This document shows positions 44,107 to 55,241 of a stretch of DNA of 64,000 nucleotides, piece by piece. The DNA comes from Takakia lepidozioides. Its lineage: Eukaryota > Streptophyta > Takakiopsida > Takakiales > Takakiaceae. The DNA is taken from positions 35,340,001-35,404,000 of the forward strand of contig CM060731.1 of NCBI GenBank assembly GCA_030704615.1, in the 5' to 3' direction. Position 1 is the stretch's first letter, and each line of letters opens with the position of its first letter. The translations under genes were made by a program, and so were the position numbers. Under the pieces are notes generated by a model, which ran no database searches, had not been told where the DNA came from, and was given only the letters and a program-made list of their open reading frames with translations.

Positions 44107-44565
44107 CAGCCTTGCGTTGACGCAACGTTGTTTGACGGTATGGATTGCTAGAAATGTCCTGCCTAAATACCCCGATTTCCATACGATTGTAGGAAAGTTA
44201 AGGTTATCAAATACCATAGACAGGTGTTTCAGCAGAGGAATTTAACCTTGCGTCAACGCACGGTTGAATATCCATACCAGCTGATCTTCGGATGGTTGTT
44301 TTCAAGCACTGTTTTCCATTTCCTCTGTTAATGAAAACAACCTTGCGTTGACGCAATGTTGAATTCCGTTGTCAATCACTGTCTCTTTCAATGCTACATT
44401 ATCATAAGTGTATCAACGCAAGGTTGATTGGGGTTCCATGTTGTGCATGAGATGTTTTAGGATAATGGGCTTTCCCTCTCGTACGTGCTTGTTGAAAGTG
44501 TAGTTCTTCAAATTTGGTGTTTTCTATTTCAGCTCGAATCAACATTGCGTCAACGCAATGTTGAA
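44107..44565. repeat. Cluster of five dyad repeats upstream of copy C
   Basis: Five occurrences of a near-palindrome with core ttgcg-ttga-cgcaa lie at about 44,107-44,130, 44,242-44,268, 44,338-44,363, 44,408-44,429 (half only) and 44,539-44,565. The last has perfect 11-base arms, tcaacattgcg and cgcaatgttga, around a tcaa centre. Spacing is 70-135 bases; sequence between copies is unrelated. Each centre contains TTGAC/TGACG on one strand, cores known for WRKY and TGA-bZIP factors. They lie between two divergent reading frames, a place expected for a shared promoter. Confidence 0.75.
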
Positions 44566-44689
44566 TCGGGCTTTCAAACGTTAGTTTATCAGTGTTACTG
44601 ACCTGCATGCCAATACACTTTTCGTGATGTGTGATCTGTGTCCTGATCAAATCGATTGACTGTCTAGAGTTTGGGTGTGTGTGTCATTC

Positions 44690-46742
44690 AGGTACATGTA
44701 TTATGTCCTCATACCGGGAAAGTACCTTAGTGATGACCCAGACTTCATCTACTCGTGGGCTGACCTCTCCAATGACAAGACAATGTACACGGCTGGTATT
44801 GCCAGAGACTGGAGCAGGGCGCATTTCAGAGACTGTGGGTGGTACCTCGATCTGCCAAAACAGCACACACCATTCGATGAAGTTGTTTTGAGAAACCTTA
44901 ACGATAACGCCGCGGCACTTGCCCCGCTGGCTGACAAAGACGTTCAGGACAGAATCATTGCTGCTCTGGCTGCAAAAGAGCCTGAGAAATCTTCTACTCC
45001 AAAATGGAAGGGGAAGATTGTCGGGGATCCGAAGGGGAAGGGGAAGAGTGCAGCTCCGTAGGAACAGGTCCCGTCAGAGGTCGCTGAAGACAGCCTTCTC
45101 CAACTAGGAGGGATATGAGAACAACAAAGTCGAGAGAGCATCCTTTCGATGCGAGAGAACATCCATCCAGGGTTTCTGGCCAGTTCCATCGTAAGGTGGT
45201 GAATGAAAGTTTTCTGGCAATGATGGAATCCAGGAAGTCGACATTCAAAGGGGTGCCCTCGAAATCATGGGACATGCTTGTTTCGTTCCTCACTTAGGTA
45301 AGTATATATGTCTTAACTGTTGTGTGAATAATTTTGTTTTGACAACTTGTTCTGGCTTGTCGATGTGATTGATTTCTTGTTGGATCTAGATTGGGCTTGT
45401 GACACTGTCTCCTGTTTTTGGCTGTAGGTCACAAAAATGCCGGATTGGGTGAATGGAATTCAGCAGGCATACGTGACTGACCTTGTGGTGCTGGACATTC
45501 CTGACGGTTTCCTTGTCCCTGATGTGTTGCCTTCCAATTCAACCCCCACTTGGAACAAATCAGATTCTCGTTACTGGCAGTGGGCCTTCTCATTCAGCAA
45601 CAAATTCCTTTCTGACTCGGGGGCTCTTATTCTCATGCAGTCAAAGGACATGTCGGCACGGAGAACTCTTTTCAGCTACATGAAAGCTTCCGGGTTTCGT
45701 GTCATCAAAACTTGGACATGCATCAACACTCTGACTCTTACGAAGGGCGAGTTCCCGGGGCAGAAAGTGAGTTGGTTCATTTGAATTAAAGTTTAGTGGT
45801 TTTGTTGTAAATGTCAAAAGTTGGTTTTGTCTTTTGCCTCATGCTCTCTTTGTGATTATTGGCAGACTCGGGTGTTCGAAGCTTTGTGCCTGGTGAGGGT
45901 GCGTAAGGACACTCTTCCTCCTGGTATTGCTGAGTTCCAGTTGAGGGACCTTGCAACTTACATTGACCCCACCTGCGAGCCTGTGGAGGATGATATAATC
46001 TTCAATTACGTGGACTCGGGTCGAACCACGAAAAGGTCGACTGGTGTCCCTTGGAGAGGTGCACGGGAGAAATCCCCAGCTTTCATGCAGACTTTGGTAG
46101 ATCCATGCAGCCGTCACGGTGGACGAGTGGTTGACTTGTCTATGGGAACAGGTGGGGCCCTGAACACTGTGTTTGAAATGTGGGCAGTGAGCTTAGGGAA
46201 GCCCTGTTTTGATTTCTCGTTCATCTTCGATTTGTAGGAGCATCTTTTCATGCGTGCAAAAGCACCAGAAGGCACTTCTTCGGCATGGAGGCTGATACGG
46301 AGCTTCATTAGCTTGAGTCGGGCACTACTTTTGCCCCATCCACGGAGGGACTTCTTGAGGAGCCCAAAGCGCCTGACGAGGATCTCGACGTGGACTCCGA
46401 TTTTGAGTGTGAGTAAGTTCGGCTCTAGTCGTGCAAAATATGTTGCATTTCATTATGTCATTCCCGTTCGACAGATGGTTGCTTACATTGTCTATTTCTG
46501 GATGATAACATCTACCACCATTCCTCTTCTTGCTTTCCAGAGTTCGGCACAAGTCATCGAATACGCAGACACCTTTCGGTTTCCAAGGATATTACATGTC
46601 CTCGAGTCCCCCTAGAGCTTACCGCTTGCAGGTTTTACGCGGAAGCTTGCGCACGAGTGTTGTCCCAACAAACAATGTATTCGCCTCTCCATGGGGGGGC
46701 GCGGAAAAAAAAAATGTCGCGGAGGGGCTGCTGTGTTCATAG
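44690..46742 (+). pseudogene. Amino-methyltransferase-like family, copy C
   Basis: Plus-strand copy. After an acceptor (cattcag) at 44,689 it reads Y-M-Y-Y-V-L-I-P, then M-Y-T, C-G-W-Y-L-D-L-P and a Lys-rich end with stop at 45,059. V-N-E-S-F appears near 45,205. Exon 45,428-45,766 contains L-V-V-L-D-I-P-D-G and A-L-I-L-M-Q-S and ends T-W-T-C-I-N. Intron 45,767-45,865 sits exactly where copy A has its phase-0 intron. Exon 45,866-46,151 reads T-R-V-F-E-A-L, K-S-P-A-F-M-Q-T-L and V-V-D-L-S-M-G-T-G. Intron 46,152-46,237 is phase 1 in the glycine codon, as in copy A. The next exon reads S-T-R-R-H-F-F-G-M-E-A-D, followed by an in-frame TAG, then an acidic tail to 46,414. A further exon may start near 46,543. 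The in-frame stops suggest a pseudogene or a shortened protein. Confidence 0.65.
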
Positions 46743-46759
46743 ATGATATTGCTGCAGAC

Positions 46760-49700
46760 TCTGGAAGTAGTTCCTCTGAAACCTCCAATAGTTCTTGAGG
46801 TTCAAGTACCGAGACTTAATAAAATGTATTTTGGTTTTGCTTCCATCCCCAAACTGTTTTTCAAGATCTTTGCACGTTCCCGTAAGTACAGTTAGGGATT
46901 GCCTGGGGTAGGTCTTCAGATTCCGACATTGAAAAATGTTTGTGGGTTGGAATGAATGAACTACTTTGCAAAAAAAAAGGTTTGCTGTTAATATTCAATT
47001 CTCTAGCGGACGATCTCCTCATTCAAAAATCTTGTCCTCGATCCTAAACCATCCACAAACCTACCATTGTTCTCGGTCGGAAAGGATATTCATGTGGGGG
47101 CAATGAAAGAGACATATGCGACAACCGATCCGCGGTAATAGGGGGGGGGGGGGGGGGGAGCACGGAATTAGGACCTGCACACGTGGATGATTGCTGACGT
47201 GGCGTGAGCCTAGCCATGCTCACATGCTCACGCGGCCAGGCTCACGCGCAAGCATTCCCAAGGCAAGAGGTAGCGAGGAGGCCAGGGGTGTCGAAATGAC
47301 ACATGCCCATGTAAGCGGGGGACGCACAGAGACGGTGGATCCCTCCAAGATACCACAAACAGGCAGTAACACACCGGCTTTATTTTCAAACAGAAGACAG
47401 GGAAGAACAATGATAGGAGCCAAAGAACCTAAGTGTGGTCCTCCCCATCCAAGACTTTCCTTTGTTTTGGTCATTTATGTAGAGCAACAGCTCTTATCTT
47501 CATGAAATATTGTCAATATGTACCCCCTCGGTCCAGATCTTTGATCCATACCACAACAAACAAATGTAGCCTTTTGCAGTTTCATATCCAAGACAAAAAT
47601 ATCTTCCCCTAGGCTATGATACCCACCTAAGGCCTTAAAGTTCTCCCAAGGTCATTTCCCTTGATTTAATACGATTTACTGTATATATAAATAAAAGACA
47701 AGGTTGACCTTGTCGGTGTGGTATGATTTTCTCCCCCACCTCCGGTCCCTGTGTTGAGCAGTAGGCTCTGTAAATCATTGGATATCAAAGAAAATTTACC
47801 TTTATCTTTATCAAATAGGTTATTTTATCCTCACTGTATTCGTGAGAAGTAGCTTCTCTTTTTGAAAGTGTTAGGTGTCTACCTATCGTAATTGGTCTTA
47901 ATGACAACCTTTATATGCTTCCAATTGATATCAGACTTGTCAAACTCTAGGGATGCCGAAAAGGAGGGACCAACAAGATTTCGGCCCTCTTTCCTTTGAA
48001 GAATAAAAATAATATGATAGCTTCGGCAACACTCCGCCGTTCTTCTTCCGGAAAACAATGAAATATGGGTTGTATGTATGTAACACCATGGGGATCTCAA
48101 ACCTTGGCGACCACGCCTCTGCCTCCCCCAGATTATCATAATCACTACCACTAGGAGGACCCAATGAAACAACAAGGGCTGGAACACAAGCAGCATGCTC
48201 AGGAAGAGACGACGCTGGCAAGCAACAATGCCAGGCCGCGCGCCGTCGGTAGTGTTAGTAACAACAAGAGTGTCAACAGGGTGAGAAACAACGGATATTT
48301 GTGGCATTTGTTGTGAATTCCAATGAACAATGATTTATGATTCTTAGTTAAATTCCCTTGGATAGGCCACTAGAGGAGCAACAATGACAACACCAGCAAA
48401 ATTAGAAGTGGCAGCAGGGTCAGTCTCTACACTAGGATCAGCCTCGATAGCAAGTGCCACGCTAATCTGAAGGAACAGGCTCTCTCCCTCTTTGCGAGCT
48501 ACACAAGACAAATCACGAACTGTAGCCATCCCCTGCAATCACACCCCAACGCACATCGTGAGACGGCAAAATCACAGCAGCGGGAGAAAATAGGGCAAAA
48601 CGAGGAGCCGCCATCGATAACACGTATTAGCGAACCACTTAGGCAGCAGGACGTAGAGCAAATCTCGTGAAGGACCTAACTGATCCAGATAGCGCGGGTA
48701 GGATCCACCACGCCTAGAGTACTCGATGTCTCCACCATAAAACAAGCCTGAAGCATATACTCCTTTCCTCTCAAGAAGTGAAGTTGCACAACAAAGGGGC
48801 GAGCGGAAAGAGCAAGCAACGCGCGAGAGGAGGATCCAATACACGAATCAGACACTAAGCAGCTCTCATCCAAAAACTTGTACACCAAAATCACATATAC
48901 AGCAACACCCGAGTACAAGGTCAAGGCGCCGTCTTTATACAAAAGCCCTAACCCTCGTGGCCCGCCGCGTGGCGAGGCTTTATAGGCCCAAGCGCCCACG
49001 GTGTTGCCTTGCAGCCCTAGATCTAATGAAGGGCCAGGATCAAGCCACCGGCCTAAACTAACCCTAACCTATACATTATTGTAACAGATTAACGGCTTTA
49101 TACGTCAAAAATATACTATGAATGTGTATCGCCGTTTTGGATGAAACGGGTCATTTCCAGGCGTAAGCAAGTATGGGGCTTTACAACCCTAGCCCAGAAG
49201 AGAGAAACAGGCTCTGAATTTCCGTGTGGCCTCGTCGTAATGAGGCTAGTCGGGCAGTGGGGCCGCTACCTCATTAAGGGCCGTACCACACTATCGGCAC
49301 ACCAACGGCACTGACGTGGATGTTGCAGGCTAGGGATTGTTGGATGATATAGGTCCATGTCACCAAGCGGCAATGAATCGGCTACCACACTATAGGCGTG
49401 TGGTGGAGACTTGTGGACACCACACTATAGCATAAGCCCAGCGGAAAAAAAAAAATCGCAACTACCTTGTCTTTCATTCTAAAAATAACCAATTCCTAGA
49501 AACGTGTCGCGGGAGAATTGTGTCAGGACAAAGTGTCTTCCTAAAATTGTGGATTTCCAGGGGACACTGCCTGGAAATCCGTATTTTTAGGGAATGTGAC
49601 ACGTAGGCGCCAAGTAGGAGCCATGTGAACGCCTCTCGCCGGCAGCAGCGCTAGTGTGGTAGGCAGAGCGGCACACTGCCCTCAGGGTCCGAAATTGAGT

Positions 49701-50460
49701 GCCGTTGCCCCTCTTGCCGCTAGTGTGGTACTAACATAGGCCCAAACTACCTGCATGCCTCAAGGACTTAGATTTTTTGGGCTTACGAAATTTATGACTA
49801 CCTTCATGCATGTAAAAATGTGTTGAATTATCCTCAATTTACAAATTACCTCCGTGTAGGTAGTTATGATCAGCATCAATCAACCCGCAACCTCCAGGAC
49901 AATCAGGCCATCACTCTACGGCCAAGCTACATCCTCGTCACCTGCCACTGAACTATCGTTTTTTGCTGTCAGGTCTCTGCCTCGTGTGGCCTCGTTACGA
50001 TGAGGCCACACAAATTTCGGGAGGCGAGAGACTGACTTACCGTACGTTAGAAGGGCTTGTGTCGCGTGGCGGCAGGCACTATCCCATCTGTGTCTGGGAC
50101 ATAGTAGCCTAGTGCCGAGGTACCGGTGGTGGTGGAGGGGCGGTGAAGCAAGTTCAACTCATCATGTTTTCATAGGCGTTGTAGCTTGTCAGGAGGAGAA
50201 ACAATAAGAACGATATTGAGGATAGGCTCTCAGAGACATTTGTACAGCCATATAAGCTCATGTCCGAAGATCTGCAACTGGGTCGAGGAAGGAGGAAGGA
50301 AGACCCGCGACGCGCCATCAAGTTCGAAGCATCTAACCTCGCAACTTCCGTTTTGAGGTTATTCGAATGCAATCAGGTTCCGAAACATCTTACACATCCA
50401 GTTTTGGAGACACATTGCGTTCTCGCTTCCATTTTAGACCCCAAAAAAAAGGGAACTGCC
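46760..50460. other. Long stretch without a supported gene
   Basis: Contains an 18-base G run at 47,141-47,158, several A+T runs, and segments with scattered short matches such as ctagtgtggta near 49,648 and 49,722. Frames at 47,879-48,999 on the minus strand show no known motif; the segment near 48,850-49,080 may be LTR-like, but borders were not found. Nothing firm. Confidence 0.4.
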
Positions 50461-50467
50461 AGAAAGC

Positions 50468-52511
50468 ATGGGTATCGTCGTAGCTGAGCCAATTTCGAAG
50501 ATCCAAGTGATCTTGAAAGACCCAACTGTAGTTGTTCCAGATGTGCCTACCAAAAATCATGTGATGTATCTTAGCAAACATCGATCAGACCGTGGCTACT
50601 ACACAACACCTTATTTACGTGTATCGTGCCAATCGTACCAAAAACCATGACAATCTAGCAAAAGCGATAAGAGAGGCACTTTCCAAGTTACTTGTCCCGT
50701 ACTACCCTCTAGCAGGAAGGCTTCAGATCAATTTGGAGGGGAGACTCGAAGTCAACTGTAATGGCAAAGGGGCCGTGTTTGTGGAAGCTGAGGCAATGCA
50801 CCATATCTTACTTGGGAAAATATACTGAGTTTTGGCAAGCCTGATCCGTAGTTGATATTGCGACTGGTCTACTTAGTTCCAGAGGCAATGAATCAGGAGG
50901 GCATAAATCAGCTACTTGTGACCCCACCGTTGGTTGTCCAGGTAAAGTCTCATAACTGAAGCCTTTTAGTTGGCACCATGTATGCATGTAAGTAGTGCGA
51001 GTTTTGAAACTTCCGGCATTACAGTGTTTTAAACCTTCCTGAATAGAGTAAATTTTGATTGATTGATATTTGGATATGATGCATCTTTCCTCAAATGCTT
51101 GTGCACATTGTAATCGAGGTCCAATTGGTGATTCTAGACGACGACCCAACAAGTTTTTTAAATTCGATATAATATGTCACAATAATGTGCTCAATACTGC
51201 ATGTCTGAGTCCTCAAAGTTGAATTCAGAAAGAGCTAAGTTTGGGTTGAATCGTTGAATCCCCCTCTGTGCCAGCAGATGACAAGGTTCAGGTGTGGTGG
51301 ATTCGTCTTGGGCTTAGGCGTCAGCCATGCGCTTGTGGACGGCACCGCAGCCATGCAGTTTACAAATGCTTGGGCTGCTATAGCGCGTGGAGACAGTACC
51401 CCATTGAAAACTCCATTCTTGGACCGTACAATCCTTCGCCCACGATCTCCGCTTCAGATTGACTTCCCACACCACGAATGCGACGAGATAGTCGATCTGT
51501 CAAATGATCTCTCGGATGATGATTTTGTATACCACATTTTCAATTTCACCAGTGAAACCTTCGGAGAGTTGAGACGACAGATATTGGAAAAGCCTGGGGG
51601 TTATGTGAGCAAGTGCTCCACTTTCGAGACGCTCGCAGCTCATGTTTGGCGCGCACGCACCAAAGCACTTGGAATGGAGCCATCCCAGAAAACCAGACTC
51701 CTCGTGCCAGTTGATGTGCGTTCAAAGTTTGTGCCGCCCATTCCGTCCGACTATCCCAGTCACCGTGAATGTCCTGAGAGACTTAGGAGAACGTCGTTTC
51801 TGACGTTCCTGCTGCAAAAAAAAAGAAACGTAGGGAAAACGTTTAGGTTTGGATGATAATTGTTTCATCCAAAATTTGACTAGATGAAAAATCGGGCAAC
51901 AAACCCTAGAGCTCTGCTAGAACAGATTCTGTCGAAATCAGGCAACCACGTTCGTTGCTCATGCCGTTTTCTGTTACGTTTTCTAATTTCCTTTCTATGA
52001 GAACGCCCGTTTTTTACGTTTTCAAGCGTAGATTTTGTGAACTTGTTGCCGACTATGTTGGTAACTCATTTTATGTCGCTTACGCTATGACCACAGCTTA
52101 TGAGCTCCTATCCAAGCCTCTGTCTTATGCAGTGAGGCTTATACAAGAAGGGATTGTTTTGGTCACAGACAAATACTTGAGATCCGCAATTGACTACCTT
52201 CAGTTCTTGAAGATGAGGCCATCTTTGATGGATTTGCCGTTTGTGATTTCCAAATGGTCCAGATTGGCGTTCTACGAGGCTGACTTTGGGTGGGGAAAGC
52301 CAATTTACTGTGGACCTGTCACTCGAGGGCGTGAGACATCAAGCATTTTCTTTACAATGCCTGAAGGAAATGAGGGGGAAAGAATTTGAAGCTGATGATA
52401 GGACTGCCTCAAAGAGTTATGGAGAAGTTTGAAGAGGCAATACGACTGCCTCCGAGGGTTGTGGATAAGTTTGAAGAGACAATACGTCATCGGATTCAGA
52501 GCAGCTTGTAA
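50468..52511 (+). pseudogene. BAHD (HXXXD) acyltransferase pseudogene
   Basis: BAHD enzymes move acyl groups from CoA to plant alcohols or amines. Exon 1 (50,468-50,941) starts M-G-I-V-V-A-E-P-I and reads P-Y-Y-P-L-A-G-R-L; an extra A in the run near 50,577 breaks the frame of the L-S-N-I-D-Q segment, and another change lies near 50,825-50,865 before V-Y-L-V-P-E-A-M-N. Intron 50,942-51,277 (gtaaag..cag) has the position usual in this family. Exon 2 has the catalytic H-A-L-V-D and, near 52,284-52,300, D-F-G-W-G, the second family signature. It is interrupted at 51,755-52,048 by an insertion, and a last frame change near 52,385 precedes the C-terminus (P-Q-R-V-M-E-K-F). Both signature motifs survive, so decay is recent. 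Confidence 0.85.
51755..52048. mobile_element. 294-bp non-autonomous insertion with 8-bp target duplication
   Basis: The target sequence ccgactat occurs directly before (51,747-51,754) and after (52,049-52,056) the insert, and removing one copy restores the expected BAHD reading (S-D-Y then V-G-N-S-F). An 8-bp duplication suits hAT-type MITEs. Ends (cccagtcacc / acttgttg) do not form clear inverted repeats, but inside, aacgt/acgtt-rich sequence recurs in both orientations. The class is therefore tentative; the insertion event itself is clear. Confidence 0.75.
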
Positions 52512-52765
52512 GATTGTCTCGCAAGTACTAGGATCTTGCAGCTCCCCCTTGCTAGGTAGGACACGAATTCTGAGAACAACGTCCAGATTCAAAGGACCTT
52601 ACACCGTGTCAAGGCACTGCTTGGGTGTGTTGTACGGTAGAGAGAGACACTGAAAACAAAGGGTCAACCACAGAGACAGCCAAACAAAGAAGGGGCTGGA
52701 GCAAAAAATGAAGAACACATAGCGATAGTGTGTTGGGGGCTAGAAGAGCAAAACCTGCATGTACC
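52512..52765. other. Short spacer
   Basis: Lies between two convergent gene remnants; nothing recognised. Confidence 0.4.
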
Positions 52766-53103
52766 TGTGGATCTCCTGCCCTTGTGCAAGGTGGAAATAA
52801 AATATGGGTGAACCCGGCAACCTTGAACTCTGTTGCAAGATCTATCATTCTTTCATAAAACATTTTCCCATCTACTTGGAGGTGGGATTTCCAACCAAAT
52901 GCCTGGAATATATAACCTGGTTTGGAAGGCATCTTAGGTTTCATTTCAGTGATTAAAGATTCACTCCATTGTACTCGAAGTTTCTCCAAGCTTAGCGCAT
53001 TCCTAACCACCAGTTGGTGCTGCCGAATATGGGACCTCCTTGGGTGCAACTCATTGCTGTCAAGCTGCTGGAAAAATGGGGCAACAATCTGAACCCTTCG
53101 CAC
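52766..53103 (-). pseudogene. Alpha-amylase-like (GH13) exon fragment
   Basis: The minus strand reads Q-W-S-E-S-L, then Y-I-F-Q-A-F-G-W-K-S-H and A-G-F-T-H-I-L-F-P-P, similar to the first strands of the GH13 barrel in plant alpha-amylases (I-L-x-Q-G-F-x-W-E-S and G-I/F-T-x-x-W-L-P-P). It ends R-A-G-D-P-Q followed by a good donor (gtacat) at about 52,771. No following exon with the catalytic residues is present, since the BAHD pseudogene lies there. A truncated copy; the family call is moderate. Confidence 0.45.
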
Positions 53104-54600
53104 TCATCCTCCTCCTGTCTGAGCCCTTTGCTTCAAAGAGTGCTTGAAAACTGAGACAATGAACTGAGTGCGGAACATCCCTCCGATCATGTACAACCTT
53201 GCTGTCACTTCCGTAAATAAAACTGTTCTTCGAACCTCTAGTATTGGGCATGTTGTGCATTGATGCCCAAACCCGACAGCACAAAGCTGGGAGAAGTTTC
53301 TGCCACAAGATTACTCTTTGCAGCAACAACAGTAGACTAGCTATCAGAAGTTGCTCTCAGACTAATGCAGTCCTAGTCAGCAGGTAAGCCAGGGAAAGTT
53401 ATAGCCGTTGTTGTCTGAGTTGCTATGAGGTGTAAAAACCCACACTCAGGTAAGAGGAGACTTCTACAGAGGCTGTACTTGTAAGGTCCTTGGTGAAGAT
53501 CAGCATGGTTGTGCTTTTACTGCAGTTTCTAACACCAGAGAGCACAAAGCCAGGGATTGGAGGCAGTAAGCTGGTTAACAGTTAATAATGAGGTAAGCAA
53601 GTCACAGATTGCAATAGTTCTAGTGCCAGATAAGCATCTCAAATAACTTGCAATGTGATGCAAATCTGCAATAGCAGTTGTTGAAGGTAGCACTCCACTT
53701 CTGGTGAATACGTCTGCTTGTTTTTTCTTGTCAGTGCCTCTATCTACTCGGAAGAAGCTGGTGTTCAGGACAAGAATTGGCAAGACAAGTCCCCAAATCT
53801 CTTTCTGAAGCACCTGCGGGAACAGCAACTGTACCCACATTTCACTGACAAAATAGTTCAGATTGATATACTTTGGTGAAGAAAGAGTTTCTCCCATTTG
53901 ATGGCTGACATTCATTTGAGGACATAAGGTCCTGATACACAAGTGGGTCAGGAACCAGAGAAAACTGCCTGAGTGCGGCCAATGCAGAAGTGATCGGTCA
54001 AATTGCCTCTTAGGATTTAATGCAAACTCATTGAGAGCGATGGAGAACTTGGCCTTCTTGAGGAGAATCATCTTCCGGGACAGATTCAGATCTCTACCAC
54101 ACCATGACCTACCAGGAAGCACATTGATGGACGTCCCAGATTGTAGCCCATGCAGGCTCACCAACTTGCTGGCTCAGACTACCTAGCCCTTTTCTCTTCA
54201 GATAGGGAATTTCACCACACTTTTGGCCACTATTTGATCTGCCTCCATGGTGAAAGAAGGATTCCGAAACAAGGTCAACAAGGGATAGAGAGACATACAG
54301 ATGTACCTCACCTCAGTATATAGCAGAGAATCCTGACGGAGCAGGGCAGGAACAGTCTGATCTATGGGCGAAATAGAACTGACCTGTACAATCTCCTCGT
54401 AGATTCTTCGCTGAAGTCTCTTCTTCTTCCTCACAACTTGAATGTGGACGGAGTGAGGGCCCTTGCACTTTGTGTATCCCCTTCTCCAGTGCTCCGAGAA
54501 GTGAAGGTCTGCTGGCAAAACATAATTTTTTGGACTCATAATCTGCAAGTGTTTCCATGTGAGATCGGTGTGTGAAACCCCTCCGCGCTCAAGCACGCAT
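53104..54600 (-). other. Unrecognised minus-strand frames, possible earlier exons
   Basis: Two frames, 54,596-54,198 (132 codons, with V-L-P-A-D-L-H-F-S-E-H-W) and 54,164-53,529 (211 codons), share the strand of the amylase-like exon and might be its upstream exons or an intron-containing remnant. I recognise no domain and stops cut both, so no gene is claimed. Confidence 0.25.
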
Positions 54601-54850
54601 GGCCATCATCTCCCGGTTATTGGACAAGGTGAAAAAACATTGATGTTGATGACGTGGCTACTAAACGTGACGACGTTGACAACGATGACGTGGCACTATA
54701 GCACCTTATTCATGCTCTATGCTAAACTAGCTTTCGACCTTTGGTTGTCGTTAGAATTGGAAGCCCATCAAGTCCGAGGGGCTTTACCAAAACGTAAAAC
54801 GCTGGCAAATTTTTTTCTTTGTAATTCAAGGAGACTCCCTGGCCGCAAGG

Positions 54851-54990
54851 TTCCCCCTATTTACGGGAAGTACCTTCCGCTTTTGGAAGGGTCCCCCAAT
54901 TTGCGGGAAGTACCTCCCGCGTGTGGAAGGGTCCCCCGATTTGCGGGAAGTACCTCCCGCGTGTGGAAGGGTCCCCCGATTTGCGGGGCA
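54851..54990. repeat. 40-bp tandem repeat
   Basis: The landmark gtcccccaat/gtcccccgat occurs at 54,891, 54,931 and 54,971, a 40-bp period, about 3.5 copies, the first partly decayed. Each unit contains gcgggaagtacctcccgc, an almost perfect hairpin. Confidence 0.85.
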
Positions 54991-55241
54991 AGGAGCGGGA
55001 AAGAAAAATTTCCCGTTTTTCACGTTGGGGAAGGGTCGTTCCCACGGCCCTTCCTGAATACTGAGAGACTATTCCTCCATCATCCTGAAAGGTGCATTAA
55101 GGGCAGAGGGATCTTCCTCTTCCTCAGACAGAAGGTTTGGAATGGAAGATAAGGCGTGCGAAAGAGCAGCAGAGTCATCCTGAGAGGTGGGAGGTTTGGA
55201 GAAGAGATTCTTGAAGAAATCTGCAGCGGATGCTGCCATGA

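Noticed and set aside
47141-47158. 18-base G run
   Set aside because: A homopolymer; could be real or an assembly artefact and supports no feature alone.
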